Part shown: one piece after another, positions 7,117 to 16,578 of the stretch
Position numbering within the stretch: position 1 is the stretch's first letter
Layout: the number at the start of each line of letters is the position of its first letter
Assembly (NCBI RefSeq): GCF_029240215.1
Contig: NZ_JARBTK010000001.1
Coordinates: 620,001 to 684,000, forward strand
DNA from: Chryseobacterium sp.
GTDB taxonomy: Bacteria > Bacteroidota > Bacteroidia > Flavobacteriales > Weeksellaceae
Direction of reading: 5' to 3'
Length of the DNA stretch: 64,000 nucleotides
Made by a program: the position numbers and the translations under genes
Notes under the pieces: generated by a model
What the model was told of the DNA's origin: nothing
What the model saw: only the letters and a program-made list of their open reading frames with translations
The model's database searches: none

Positions 7117-7926
7117 ATGAAACAGTCGCAAAAAGGAGAATTCTACGGACAAACCAACACGACCATCAATCTTGAAGGAATTACCTTGACCGATACTGTT
7201 TATACCCACGATAAAGTAGATTGGCATTATCACGAAAATGCTTATTTTACATTTATTCTTGAAGGAAATGTGATCGAAGGAAATAAAAAAGAGATCTACA
7301 ACTGTTCTGCAGGCGATCTGTTATTCCACAATTGGCAGGAACCCCATTATAATATCAAACCTGAAGGATTCACCAGAGGTTTTCACATCGAGATTGAAGA
7401 GGAATGGTTTAATGATCTTGATTTTAAAGCTACAGACATTCAAGGAAGTATCAATCTTGCTGATCCCGATCTGAAATTTTTAATGTATAAAATTTTCCGG
7501 GAAACAAAAGCAGATGACATTTCTACTATGATTTCCATTCAAACTTTGTTATTGGAAACACTCTCAAAAATGCTTCGGAATCGCAAAACCGAATCCAATA
7601 AAAAGCCAACCTGGGTTTCAGAATTACATTTGATTCTTAATGACCAATTCTCGGATCATCTGAGCTTAGATTATTTATCAAAAACATTACATATTCATCC
7701 GGTTCATTTATCGAGAGATTTTTCAAAATACTTCAATTCCGGTTTGGGAGAATATATCAGGAAAATAAAGGTTCAAAGATCTTTACAGCTTATCTCTCAA
7801 AAAAAATTAGATTTAACAGCCATTGCTCTTGAATGCGGTTTTTCAGACCAGAGTCATTTTACGAGATGTTTCAAAGAAATCAACGGCATTACACCTTCAC
7901 AATACAGAAAGATCCTTTTCGGCTAA
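7117..7926 (+). CDS. AraC family transcriptional regulator with cupin sensor domain
   Basis: A 269-residue regulator. The N-terminal half is an AraC-type cupin (DKVDWHYHENAYFTFILEG, then CSAGDLLFHNWQEPHY), and the C-terminal 100 residues are the two helix-turn-helix units (LDYLSKTLHIHPVHLSRDFS, then IALECGFSDQSHFTRCFKE). An in-frame ATG at 7072 overlaps the previous gene and is less likely than 7117. It lies between a TraB/GumN gene and a secreted serine hydrolase; it may control either. The inducer is unknown. Confidence 0.8.
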   Translation: MKQSQKGEFYGQTNTTINLEGITLTDTVYTHDKVDWHYHENAYFTFILEGNVIEGNKKEIYNCSAGDLLFHNWQEPHYNIKPEGFTRGFHIEIEEEWFNDLDFKATDIQGSINLADPDLKFLMYKIFRETKADDISTMISIQTLLLETLSKMLRNRKTESNKKPTWVSELHLILNDQFSDHLSLDYLSKTLHIHPVHLSRDFSKYFNSGLGEYIRKIKVQRSLQLISQKKLDLTAIALECGFSDQSHFTRCFKEINGITPSQYRKILFG

Positions 7927-7975
7927 TATTCTTTGAATGTTAATCCTGTTCTATTTTCAAAGCGGACTTTTAGTA

Positions 7976-7983
7976 TAGTTTTG
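7976..7983 (+). promoter_or_regulatory. -7 box of the serine hydrolase gene
   Basis: TAGTTTTG matches TAnnTTTG, 18 bases before the ATG at 8002. No TTTG lies at a normal -33 distance, which would suit an activator-dependent promoter, for example one using the adjacent AraC protein. Confidence 0.45.
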
Positions 7984-8001
7984 CATTAAAATATTTTAAT
8001 T

Positions 8002-9669
8002 ATGAAAAGGATTTTGATTATCATTTTATTAAACCTGTTGTGTCTTACAGTTTCTGGGCAATCGAAAGATCTGGTAAAAACCGACGGCATCATTACAGCT
8101 TTACACAAAACCAATGTTGGTAAAGTAACCTTTATGAATGGTAATATTCCGCTCGATCAATATAAAGAATCTGATTTTCTGAAGTCATTTCCATTGACCT
8201 ATAAGTCTGATCTAAACATCCGTGTTTTTATGGATAATTCGATTACCAATTATCTTCATCGGTTGTCTCCGGATCTTTCAGCAGAACAATTACTCGAAAA
8301 AGGAAATATGCAGTTCACATTTTATGTTGATGGTCAATTCATTTATAAAGAAAATCTCAATCCCGGATGTTGGATTGGTAATGCCAATGAACTAAAAAAT
8401 ACAGTAACGACTTTCAGAATCCCACTGACAAGTTCTAAAGGTGAAAATCTCTGGGCATTGCATCTATGGGAAAGATTTCAAATGAATGGTGGTGAAAAAG
8501 CATTGAAAGAAGGCAAACATCAACTCAAGATCGAGATCAGACCTTACCTTAAAATCAATGAAAAAGCTGAGGCGATTGTTGGAAATTTAATTGCGGCAGG
8601 TCAAACCGAACTTGTTGTAAAAACTCCCAAAGCAACAGCCAAAGAAGTTGCAATACAACCAACTCAGCCAAATAGCGGTTGGGAAATTTCAGATTTTAAA
8701 TTCGATAAAAAGAAAATTGAAGCACTTAACGGTGAAATTGCGACTTATAACCTGAAAGAAATTACGAGTATTGTTGTCATCCACAAAGGTCAACTTTTGC
8801 TTGAGGAATATTTTAACGGAGCCGACAGAAACACGTTGCACGATCCCCGTTCTGCAGGAAAATCATTCGTTTCAACCTTAATGGGAATTGCCATTAAAGA
8901 CGGTTATATTAAAGATGAAAATCAGACTTTAGATCGGTTTTATAACCTGAAATCATTTGAAAATTATGATGTCAAAAAAGATCAGATAAACCTAAAAGAT
9001 CTCCTAACAATGAGTTCTGCTTTCAATGGTTCTGATGCAAACAGTGAATCTCCTGGCAATGAAGAAAATATGTACCCTACTGATAATTGGGTGAAGTTCG
9101 CACTTGATCTTCCAATGGATCAATCAAAAACAAACGGTGGAAAATGGGATTATTTCACGGCAGGCACAATACTTTTAGGCGATATTCTTGATAAAAAAGT
9201 TCCTGGCGGACTGGAAAAATACGCTGACGAAAAGCTTTTCAAACCTCTCAACATTACAAAATACCAATGGCAATATACTCCGCAAAATGTGGCAAATACA
9301 GCAGGAAGCTTGCAGATGAGATCTTTGGATTATGCAAAATATGCCCAACTTTATAAAAATAATGGTGCCTGGAACGGAAATCAAATAATATCTAAAGAAT
9401 GGGTACAAAAAACTTTCACTCATCAGATTCAAATTCCTGAAAGAGAAAACGAATTTTACAGTTATCTGTTTTGGAATAAATCAGTTGAATACAAAGGAAA
9501 GCATTATGAAACCTATTATTGCGCAGGAAATGGAGGCAATGAGTTTATCATCTTCAAGAATCTTCCGATTGTCATTATTATTACTTCAAAAGCTTATAAC
9601 AAACCTTACGGACATCCGCAAGCAGAGAAGATTGTGAAGGAGTTTATTTTACCTGCAATTTTGAAATAA
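8002..9669 (+). CDS. Secreted serine hydrolase, class C beta-lactamase fold
   Basis: A 555-residue protein with a signal peptide (MKRILIIILLNLLCLTVSGQ), an N-terminal region of about 220 residues without a family I recognise, and a C-terminal beta-lactamase/esterase domain. The nucleophile motif SxxK is SAGK in HDPRSAGKSFVSTLMG near residue 287; the second motif position is YFT in KWDYFTAG, and the third is GNGGNEF near residue 513. Such proteins are esterases, D-aminopeptidases or peptidoglycan-acting enzymes more often than true beta-lactamases. Probably periplasmic. It is followed by a strong bidirectional stem-loop and stands next to an AraC regulator. Confidence 0.8.
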   Translation: MKRILIIILLNLLCLTVSGQSKDLVKTDGIITALHKTNVGKVTFMNGNIPLDQYKESDFLKSFPLTYKSDLNIRVFMDNSITNYLHRLSPDLSAEQLLEKGNMQFTFYVDGQFIYKENLNPGCWIGNANELKNTVTTFRIPLTSSKGENLWALHLWERFQMNGGEKALKEGKHQLKIEIRPYLKINEKAEAIVGNLIAAGQTELVVKTPKATAKEVAIQPTQPNSGWEISDFKFDKKKIEALNGEIATYNLKEITSIVVIHKGQLLLEEYFNGADRNTLHDPRSAGKSFVSTLMGIAIKDGYIKDENQTLDRFYNLKSFENYDVKKDQINLKDLLTMSSAFNGSDANSESPGNEENMYPTDNWVKFALDLPMDQSKTNGGKWDYFTAGTILLGDILDKKVPGGLEKYADEKLFKPLNITKYQWQYTPQNVANTAGSLQMRSLDYAKYAQLYKNNGAWNGNQIISKEWVQKTFTHQIQIPERENEFYSYLFWNKSVEYKGKHYETYYCAGNGGNEFIIFKNLPIVIIITSKAYNKPYGHPQAEKIVKEFILPAILK

Positions 9670-9685
9670 AAATGACTTCAAATAA

Positions 9686-9711
9686 AAAAGAGAAACCAAG
9701 GTTTCTCTTTT
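9686..9711. terminator. Bidirectional terminator
   Basis: A 12-bp perfect stem (AAAAGAGAAACC with GGTTTCTCTTTT) sits between the converging serine hydrolase and gldG genes, with A tracts on one side and T tracts on the other. Confidence 0.85.
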
Positions 9712-9718
9712 TCTATTT

Positions 9719-11386
9719 CTATCCAAATTTCTTTTTTCTTAACCAGAAGAACAAACCTCCTAAAAGCCCGATAATCGCTAAAGGAAGTAATAAATTAAAC
9801 CATTGCCAGTTTGTTTTCTCTTCGCTGATTCTGTGACGGTCGAGAAGACGTTCTTCAATATTTCTATTCCTTAATTCTATCAGATTACTATCGTCAAGAA
9901 GGTAATCTAAAGCATTTCTAAGGAACTGTTCGTTACCAAACTGTTCATCGGTCAAACGATCTACACCAAGAGGTAAAGGTTCACCTTTATGGGTTTTATT
10001 TCTACCAACATCACCATCTGCGATAACGATCATTTTATTTTCCGGACTTGTTGCTTTAAATCCGGGATAAGATTGTCTTTCGATTCTTGATGCATAAGCT
10101 GAAGAGAATTTTCCTTCTAAAGCAACTGCAAAAATCTTCGGTGTACTTGGTTTTTCCATTTGTCCGAGACTGTCGACGCTGGCAATTTCATCAAGCTGTA
10201 CATAATTCGGAACCTGCTTTAATAAAGTTCTTTCGCTTGATTCAAAAAGAACGTTTGTTTTAAATTTCTTTCCGCCCAAAGTATCGATCGAAGTAGGAAA
10301 TTCAAATTTTACCGGATTGATATTTTTAGTAATCGGATTATTGTTTTCAGCAATTCCCAACGGAAAATATGGCCAAGGAAGACTTGTGTATTGAGGATTC
10401 CCTCCTACTTCACCAGTCACCAGTTTCAGCAAAGCAAATTTCTTCACATCCTTTACCAATGCCGGATTGATTCTCAAGCCATAATTAAAAAAGAAATCGG
10501 TCATATTGATATCAACAGGAAAAGGCATTACTTTTTTAGATCTTGTCAAAGTATCCATTTCGGCATTCACGGCATCAATCATCCAAAGTGTTTTTCCGCC
10601 ATTCATGATGTATTGATCCAAAATAATTTTTTCACCGTCTGTAAATGCTTTTCTGGGTTTTGCGATAACCAAAGCACTCATTTGCTTTAATAATGGTAAA
10701 TCTGCCAAAGTCAGTTCGACATTATTTTTAGGAATTATCGGACCTGCATCATAACTTTCCAAAGCCAGGTTCATAAAACCCTGAAATTCTTCAGGTCTCA
10801 ACTCGTCCTGGTTGACCAAAACTCCAACTTTTTTTCTCTTGTTGGTTGAAACTGCTTTAATATTTGAAACTAAATTATATTCTAAATTTTCAATTGATTT
10901 TCTCAGTTGTTCATCCGCATTGATGTTTGCCTGTTGCACTACCAACGGAATAGAAGCTCCATTCTGGCCATGTTTTACCACCGCATAAGGAAACAGTGTA
11001 ATCTGAGACACTTTTCCGTCTTTAATATCAGGGAGAATAGATGGCTGCATTCCCATTGCCATCAAAGTATCCTGAGACATTTTTGTTTTGATGGGATCAA
11101 TGAATTTAAAATCGATTTTAGGATTTACTTTTCTGAATTCCTCAAGCATAAATCTTGTCTCGCTTTGCAATTGTTTAAAGCTTGCGGGAAAATCTCCTTC
11201 AAGATAAACATCAATTGTGACAGGTTTTTTGATCGATTCTAAAACTTTGATCGTACTTTCTGAAAGTGTGTATCTTTTTTCTTTGGTCAAATCCAACCGA
11301 ATTCCTGAAAACATCAAAATGATGCTTAAAGGTAAAATTACAAACAGTAAAATTCCGAATGGAGATTTTAAGGATATCTTCTTCAT
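9719..11386 (-). CDS. gldG: Gliding-motility ABC transporter component GldG
   Basis: A 555-residue protein with an N-terminal membrane anchor (about residues 9-27), a long extracytoplasmic part with the ABC-type uncharacterised transport domain (KRYTLSESTIKVLESIKKPV, then DVYLEGDFPASFKQLQSETR), and a C-terminal membrane helix before a LRKKKFG tail. This is the GldG layout. GldG works with GldF and the ATPase GldA, which is not in this window, as an ABC transporter required for gliding in some flavobacteria; many Chryseobacterium relatives carry the genes without visible gliding. It starts 4 bases after the gldF stop, so the two are one operon. Confidence 0.92.
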   Translation of the reverse strand: MKKISLKSPFGILLFVILPLSIILMFSGIRLDLTKEKRYTLSESTIKVLESIKKPVTIDVYLEGDFPASFKQLQSETRFMLEEFRKVNPKIDFKFIDPIKTKMSQDTLMAMGMQPSILPDIKDGKVSQITLFPYAVVKHGQNGASIPLVVQQANINADEQLRKSIENLEYNLVSNIKAVSTNKRKKVGVLVNQDELRPEEFQGFMNLALESYDAGPIIPKNNVELTLADLPLLKQMSALVIAKPRKAFTDGEKIILDQYIMNGGKTLWMIDAVNAEMDTLTRSKKVMPFPVDINMTDFFFNYGLRINPALVKDVKKFALLKLVTGEVGGNPQYTSLPWPYFPLGIAENNNPITKNINPVKFEFPTSIDTLGGKKFKTNVLFESSERTLLKQVPNYVQLDEIASVDSLGQMEKPSTPKIFAVALEGKFSSAYASRIERQSYPGFKATSPENKMIVIADGDVGRNKTHKGEPLPLGVDRLTDEQFGNEQFLRNALDYLLDDSNLIELRNRNIEERLLDRHRISEEKTNWQWFNLLLPLAIIGLLGGLFFWLRKKKFG

Positions 11387-11390
11387 ATTT

Positions 11391-12119
11391 TTACTTCTTT
11401 TTAGTGATAAAATGATTGGACAATGCTAACGTAAGACCGATGACAAATACAAAATAAGCGACGTCTTTAAAATCAATCAGACCTCTTGTAAAGCCTAAAA
11501 AATGCTGATAAAAACCGATATTTTGAAGGATAAAATCTGCTCCACCCAACAATTTGTAACTCGCTAACTGCTCAATCCCGAAATACATGATGAAACACAT
11601 GAAAACACCCAACAGATAAGCCATGATTTGATTCTGAGAAAGCGATGAAGCCAAAATACCTACTCCGGCGAATGCTGCGATTAGGATAATTAATCCGAAA
11701 TAACTTCCGAAAGTCATTCCTAAATCAACATTTCCTTCCGGAACACCTAAAACATAAACGGTGTAGAGATAAATCAAGGAAGGAATCAGACATAAAATTC
11801 CGACTACCCAAACCGAAAGAAATTTACCAAAAACCAATTCTGAAACTTTCAATGGTTGAGAAAACAACCAATTTAATGTTCCTGTTTGTTGTTCTTCCGC
11901 AAAAGTTTTCATCGATAATGCAGGAATAATGAACATCAGAAGCCATGGCACCAAAACGAAATAGCTCTGTAAAGAAGCCAGCCCGATGTCGAAAATATTA
12001 GACTCATTTTCGAAAAAAAACAAAAACAATGTCGTTATCAGACTGAAAGCAGCAATGATCACCCATGCACTCCAGTTCCCGAAATAACTCCAAAGCTCTT
12101 TTTTAAAAATTGCAATCAT
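11391..12119 (-). CDS. gldF: Gliding-motility ABC transporter permease GldF
   Basis: A 242-residue membrane protein with about six transmembrane segments and the ABC-2 permease signature around MKTFAEEQQTGTLNWLFSQPL. This is the GldF permease that pairs with GldG, encoded 4 bases downstream. The 76-base gap before it, toward hemJ, is full of direct repeats (AGTTAGAAGT twice, TTTTTACTT several times) and shows no clear promoter. Confidence 0.92.
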   Translation of the reverse strand: MIAIFKKELWSYFGNWSAWVIIAAFSLITTLFLFFFENESNIFDIGLASLQSYFVLVPWLLMFIIPALSMKTFAEEQQTGTLNWLFSQPLKVSELVFGKFLSVWVVGILCLIPSLIYLYTVYVLGVPEGNVDLGMTFGSYFGLIILIAAFAGVGILASSLSQNQIMAYLLGVFMCFIMYFGIEQLASYKLLGGADFILQNIGFYQHFLGFTRGLIDFKDVAYFVFVIGLTLALSNHFITKKK

Positions 12120-12195
12120 GTTTTTTAGTTAGAAGTTTAAACTTAATTTTTTGAAGTTAGAAGTAAATATTCTCGGACTTTTTACTTGTCTCTTT

Positions 12196-12750
12196 TTACT
12201 TTTTACTTTTTTTATTCTTATTCACCAATTTCACCGTCATCATGATTAAAAATACCAGAACGAAAAATCCGGTGATTAATTGCCACCAATACTCAATGAT
12301 CGAAGATTTTAAAATTACTGTAAACACGACCAGAAATAAAATAAAGGTAGCAATTTCATTTGCCTGTCTAAGTTTTATATTGGCAGTTTCTAAAGTATTT
12401 CCGTTAAGTTTTGCAAGTTGGTTTACCTTTTTCCAGCACCAATAATGATAAATTGCTAATCCGATGAGGAATGTTAATTTTAAATGAAACCATGATGTTT
12501 TCATCAATCCTGTGTTCAGAAAAATCAAAATCAGTCCGCAAACCGCCATGATAATTCCTGCAGGAACGGTAATGATATTCCATAATCGGCGAGCCATAAA
12601 GATGTATTGCTCTCGAAGTATTTTCCTTTTTTCATCAGAAAACTCATCAGTATCTTTATAGTACACAAAAATTCTCACGAGATAAAATATTCCCGCAAAA
12701 TAACTGACCATAAAAATAATATGCAACGCCTTGATGATGGTATATAGCAT
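12196..12750 (-). CDS. hemJ: Protoporphyrinogen IX oxidase HemJ
   Basis: A 184-residue inner-membrane protein with about five helices. It begins MLYTIIKALHIIFMVSYFAG, with the conserved His10, and carries WFHLKLTFLIGLAIYHYWCW and LRQANEIATFILFLVV, which contain the conserved Lys and the Arg/Asn/Glu cluster of HemJ (formerly UPF0093). HemJ oxidises protoporphyrinogen IX to protoporphyrin IX in heme synthesis in bacteria that lack HemG and HemY. The usual FxYH after the first helix reads VYYKD here. A -7 box lies 17 bases before the start codon. Confidence 0.85.
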   Translation of the reverse strand: MLYTIIKALHIIFMVSYFAGIFYLVRIFVYYKDTDEFSDEKRKILREQYIFMARRLWNIITVPAGIIMAVCGLILIFLNTGLMKTSWFHLKLTFLIGLAIYHYWCWKKVNQLAKLNGNTLETANIKLRQANEIATFILFLVVFTVILKSSIIEYWWQLITGFFVLVFLIMMTVKLVNKNKKSKK

Positions 12751-12766
12751 CGTAAAAATTTGTGTG

Positions 12767-12774
12767 CAAAGATA
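12767..12774 (-). promoter_or_regulatory. -7 box of hemJ
   Basis: TATCTTTG on the minus strand matches TAnnTTTG and is followed by C, as is common for this class. It lies 17 bases before the ATG at 12750. No clear -33 box is seen. Confidence 0.45.
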
Positions 12775-12938
12775 ATGATTTTGTTGATGAAGTGAAGGGA
12801 AAATAGTGCGTCAATCTACCGTCTTGATACTTTTAATCAATTTTATTTACGAAATAATGATTATAATAGTCTCTAAATTAAATTTCAACTAAGACCAATA
12901 TGAAATATTTGAAAATTTAAATCTGCTAAAGCCCGTTT

Positions 12939-13022
12939 CTATTGACTGAAAGAAATACTGTGAACCTTTTTACCATCAACATATTTCTTTACGTACTTTA
13001 ATTTACCGTTTCCATCATAAAA
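12939..13022 (-). pseudogene. Remnant of a MORN/YwqK-like repeat gene
   Basis: In the 341-base gap between hemJ and kbl, the minus strand encodes FYDGNGKLKYVKKYVDGKK and a few more residues before a TAG at 12939-12941. The pattern of aromatic-Asp-Gly-Asn-Gly-Lys followed by a spaced Asp-Gly-Lys-Lys resembles MORN/YwqK-type repeats. There is no in-frame start: the frame closes with a TAG near 13071 and passes through the kbl terminator. It looks like the 3' end of a lost gene. The rest of the gap holds the kbl terminator, a 16-base palindrome at 13060-13075 and the hemJ promoter region. Confidence 0.4.
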
Positions 13023-13057
13023 AAACAGAATTTCTGTAAATATAGAAATCCTGTTTT
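13022..13057 (-). terminator. Terminator of kbl
   Basis: The stem pairs AAAACAG with CTGTTTT and ATTTCT with AGAAAT around an 8-base loop, with one mismatch. On the minus strand it is followed by seven T residues. Confidence 0.7.
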
Positions 13058-13091
13058 CGTTCTACAATTGTAGAATGGATGTTTTTTAATT

Positions 13092-14288
13092 TTATGAAAT
13101 TACTCCTAATTCTTTTCCAACTTTTTCAAAAGCAACAATCGCTTTATCCAAATGTTCTCTTGTGTGAGATGCAGAAAGCTGCACTCTGATTCTCGCTTTT
13201 TCTTTCGGCACAACCGGATAGAAGAATCCTATCACATAAATTCCTTCATCCATCAATTTTTCAGCCATTTTCTGGGCCAATTTTGCATCGTACAACATGA
13301 CTGGAACAATCGCAGCATCCCCTTCAGGAATATCAAAACCTTTAGACTTCATTTCTTTTCTGAAATATTCTGCATTTTCCATTACCTGATCTCTCAATGA
13401 AGTATCGTCCGAAATCATATCTAAAACTTTCAAAGCAGCACCTACAATTCCGGGAGCCAGAGAATTTGAGAATAAATATGGACGAGAACGCTGTCTCAGC
13501 ATATCGATGATTTCTTTTTTACCGGAAGTAAATCCGCCTAAAGCACCTCCCAAAGCTTTTCCTAGCGTAGAAGTAATGATGTCTACTCTACCCATCACTT
13601 CGTTGGCTTCATGAGTTCCACGACCAGTTTTACCGATAAATCCGGTTGCATGGGAATCATCAACCATGACCAAAGCATTGTATTTGTCGGCTAAATCACA
13701 AACACCTTTCAAATCAGCAACAATTCCATCCATTGAGAAAACTCCGTCTGTAACAATGATTTTAAACCTATGATTTTTTTCTGAAGCGGCAATCAACTGC
13801 GCTTCAAGATCTGCCATATTATTGTTTTTGTAACGGTATCTTGCCGCTTTACAAAGACGCACACCATCAATGATTGAAGCATGATTCAATTCATCAGAAA
13901 TTATCGCATCTTCTTCTGTAAATAACGGTTCGAAAACACCACCATTTGCATCGAAACAAGCTGCATACAAAATCGTGTCTTCAAGACCTAAAAACTGAGC
14001 AATTTTCTCTTCCAACTGCTTGTGAATATCCTGAGTTCCGCAGATAAAACGTACCGAAGACATCCCATAACCATGAGATTCTATCATATCCTGAGAAGCT
14101 TTCATCACTTCCGGATGGTTTGAAAGTCCCAGATAATTATTGGCACAGAAATTTAAAAGTTTTTTTCCGTTGGCTTCAATTTCAGCACTTTGCTGGGATG
14201 TGATGATTCTTTCTTTTTTAAAAAGACCATCGTTTTCGATATTTTTAAGTTCGTTCTGTAGATTTTCAAGATACTTTTCAGAGATCAT
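13092..14288 (-). CDS. kbl: Glycine C-acetyltransferase (2-amino-3-ketobutyrate CoA ligase)
   Basis: A 398-residue PLP enzyme of the alpha-oxoamine synthase family. Visible marks are [18 protein letters not shown] near residue 45, [16 protein letters not shown] near 210, and [13 protein letters not shown] near 240, which holds the PLP-binding lysine. Kbl converts 2-amino-3-oxobutyrate and CoA to glycine and acetyl-CoA in threonine breakdown. Length and motifs fit Kbl better than the related BioF (8-amino-7-oxononanoate synthase). Threonine dehydrogenase, its usual partner, is not in this window. It is a single gene with its own terminator. Confidence 0.9.
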   Translation of the reverse strand: MISEKYLENLQNELKNIENDGLFKKERIITSQQSAEIEANGKKLLNFCANNYLGLSNHPEVMKASQDMIESHGYGMSSVRFICGTQDIHKQLEEKIAQFLGLEDTILYAACFDANGGVFEPLFTEEDAIISDELNHASIIDGVRLCKAARYRYKNNNMADLEAQLIAASEKNHRFKIIVTDGVFSMDGIVADLKGVCDLADKYNALVMVDDSHATGFIGKTGRGTHEANEVMGRVDIITSTLGKALGGALGGFTSGKKEIIDMLRQRSRPYLFSNSLAPGIVGAALKVLDMISDDTSLRDQVMENAEYFRKEMKSKGFDIPEGDAAIVPVMLYDAKLAQKMAEKLMDEGIYVIGFFYPVVPKEKARIRVQLSASHTREHLDKAIVAFEKVGKELGVIS

Positions 14289-14452
14289 TATAATAATATT
14301 TTAGGTCTGCTAATTTAACAAAAAGGCTTTAAACTATTAGCTTTTCCTGTTTTTTATTCTAAATTTTGATGTTGATATAATTTTTAAATCCAATAGCCTA
14401 CTTATTTAACCAGAATAACATGGAGTCTAATTATTTTTTCAACCATTATAAA

Positions 14453-14486
14453 AAATGAAAGCCTTCACAATAGAAGACTTTCATTT
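14453..14486 (-). terminator. Terminator of the M1 peptidase gene
   Basis: AAATGAAAG pairs with CTTTCATTT and CTTC with GAAG, with one mismatch and a 6-base loop. On the minus strand six T residues follow. Confidence 0.75.
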
Positions 14487-14520
14487 AAATAAAATATTAT
14501 TATAAGATTTAAAATAAAGC

Positions 14521-16434
14521 TTACTCTTTTACAAACTTAAAATTAGTATTCTCAATCGTCATGAAGTAAACTCCTTTAGAAAAGGAGGAAACATCAATTT
14601 TATTTTCCGTTTTTCCTTTTTTTACTAATCTTCCGTCTGCTGTGTAAATAGTATAATCGGTTTGCTTTTTTAAGCCTGAAACGAATAACTCATTTTTCGC
14701 AGGATTCGGATAAATTGCAAACTCTACAGGTTTAATCTCCGATGTACTCAAATTATTATCCAGTGTCACAGTCGAGTTTTTTTCTAAAATCTGATATTCA
14801 TAATTAAATTCTACACTCGCAACCGGAAATGCTACCGTTTCTGTAAAATATTGATTGTTTGAAGTATTATTTAAAGCAAAATATGCAACCTGACCTCCGG
14901 TTCCGTTGACTTTGATTGGCAAAGGCATATCAAAGAAGCTCACAGAAGCATGACTTTGAGTTTGTGTCGCTTTAAAAGTCAATGTATTTCCTGTTTGTTT
15001 CCATCGGATATCATAGATTGGATATCCCTGTCCGTAAATCCAGTCATTGAAAAATCCGGTGAAATCTTTTCCAGTCGATTGTAATAATGAAGCATTTAAG
15101 TCTGAAGTTTTCACGTAATTGTAAGCTAAATTTGGTCTTGCATGATAATCTTTCAGTGCCTGATAAAATAACGTTTCACCTAAGATCCATTTGATCATTC
15201 TTACCACATATCCACCTTTTGAGTAGGATAATCTCCCATCAAAAATACTTCCTATGTTTCCTAAATTGGTATCAGCAACATAAACACTTCCTCCAGGAGC
15301 ACTTGTAATTACATTTTTTTCATTGAGAAGATAATTTAAAAACTGAGTATTGGTCATTAATAACTTTTCATTGGCAACGTGTTCACCAAAAGTTGCAAAA
15401 CCTTCATTCAGCCAGATATCATTCCATGCGCCACAGGTAACTTTATCACCAAACCATTGATGCGCAAGCTCATGAGCAATTAATTGCTTAGTCCAGCCTC
15501 CCATTGAAGTCATCGTTTGATGTTCCATTCCGCCACCTGCAGTAAATTCCATATGACCGTATTTTTCATTTCTGAAAGGATAAGGTCCAAAAAAAGTTTC
15601 AAAGGTGTTCATCACCGTTTTCGTCCATTCGATATTTGCCATACTCGTCGTATTGGCTGCTGTTGCGGGATAAATATAATTGACAAAAGGGAAAGGCGGA
15701 GTTCCCATCGTATCATTCAGTTTAACAAAATTGGTAATTGAAAGTGCCACTAAATATGCAGCTATAGGATATTGAGTTCTCCAGAAGGTTAATTTTTGTC
15801 CGCTTCCCAAAATCGATTCGCTCATCAGTTTTCCGTTGGACGCTACACTGTATTGTGATGGTGTTGTTACTTTGATGTCAAATCTTTCAATCTTATCATT
15901 TAAACTTTGTTTAGTAGGAAACCAATCTTGCGCACCATAAGGTTCATTTAAAGTAGAAAGAACAGGAGTTCCACCTTGTGTATTGATGAAAAATGCATTA
16001 TTGTTTGTAGGAGGAGCTCCGTTATACTGTATCGTTAATGAATCTAACACGTTAGCAGGAAGAGCAGATGTAAAATCTATTTTAACTTCTTTTGTCGCTA
16101 ATTGCTGAAAGGTTAAAGGTTGCCCATGAAAAGTAACCTGAGAAACCGTCAACTGATTACTCAGATCAAAGTAAATACTGCTCATTGTCTGAGTTGGCTT
16201 GAAATGAGAAGTTACCGAACCTGAAATTTGAGCTACAGAGGGATTGATAGAAACATCCATTCTCTGATATTGCAGATCGTAGTTTAAGGTATTGGGATTG
16301 GTATTTCCGATATTCATCTTAGCAGCAAAAGATTTCATTTCTTTAGCCATCAATCCTTTCATTTCAAGGTTTTCCTGAGCTAAGACGTTTTGAAATACTA
16401 AAACACTTAAAATTAGAAGGTAAAATTTTTTCAT
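14521..16434 (-). CDS. Secreted M1 family aminopeptidase with T9SS sorting domain
   Basis: A 637-residue protein with a signal peptide (MKKFYLLILSVLVFQNVLAQ), an N-terminal M1 beta domain, and a gluzincin core: GGGMEHQTM in place of GAMEN, then HELAHQWFGDKVTCGAWND and WLNEGFATFGEH, giving the HExxH-18-E zinc site near residues 320-343. The last 75 residues are a T9SS type A sorting domain (FAIYPNPAKNELFVSGL, then KGVYFMTIEN). The protein should trim N-terminal residues from peptides at the cell surface or in the medium. It lacks the long C-terminal helical domain of full-length M1 enzymes, as is common for this flavobacterial group. Single gene with its own terminator. Confidence 0.9.
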   Translation of the reverse strand: MKKFYLLILSVLVFQNVLAQENLEMKGLMAKEMKSFAAKMNIGNTNPNTLNYDLQYQRMDVSINPSVAQISGSVTSHFKPTQTMSSIYFDLSNQLTVSQVTFHGQPLTFQQLATKEVKIDFTSALPANVLDSLTIQYNGAPPTNNNAFFINTQGGTPVLSTLNEPYGAQDWFPTKQSLNDKIERFDIKVTTPSQYSVASNGKLMSESILGSGQKLTFWRTQYPIAAYLVALSITNFVKLNDTMGTPPFPFVNYIYPATAANTTSMANIEWTKTVMNTFETFFGPYPFRNEKYGHMEFTAGGGMEHQTMTSMGGWTKQLIAHELAHQWFGDKVTCGAWNDIWLNEGFATFGEHVANEKLLMTNTQFLNYLLNEKNVITSAPGGSVYVADTNLGNIGSIFDGRLSYSKGGYVVRMIKWILGETLFYQALKDYHARPNLAYNYVKTSDLNASLLQSTGKDFTGFFNDWIYGQGYPIYDIRWKQTGNTLTFKATQTQSHASVSFFDMPLPIKVNGTGGQVAYFALNNTSNNQYFTETVAFPVASVEFNYEYQILEKNSTVTLDNNLSTSEIKPVEFAIYPNPAKNELFVSGLKKQTDYTIYTADGRLVKKGKTENKIDVSSFSKGVYFMTIENTNFKFVKE

Positions 16435-16527
16435 ATCTATTTAATATACGATTGTCTAGATGAAATGGTTTTTGATCAAAATATAAATCAAATTCATTAT
16501 CAACAAATTAGAGGTTAAAGATAAAAA

Positions 16528-16556
16528 AAACCTTTCAATCTGAGATTAAAAGGTTT
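16528..16556 (-). terminator. Terminator of the PBP4 gene
   Basis: AAACCTTT pairs with AAAGGTTT and AATC with GATT around a 3-base loop, with one internal mismatch. A run of T follows on the minus strand. Confidence 0.75.
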
Positions 16557-16578
16557 GTATAGTAATTCGATAAATTTT

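Noticed and set aside
13060..13075. Perfect palindrome TTCTACAATTGTAGAA as a regulator site
   Set aside because: It lies downstream of kbl, between the kbl stop and its terminator, not ahead of any gene, so a regulatory role is not supported.
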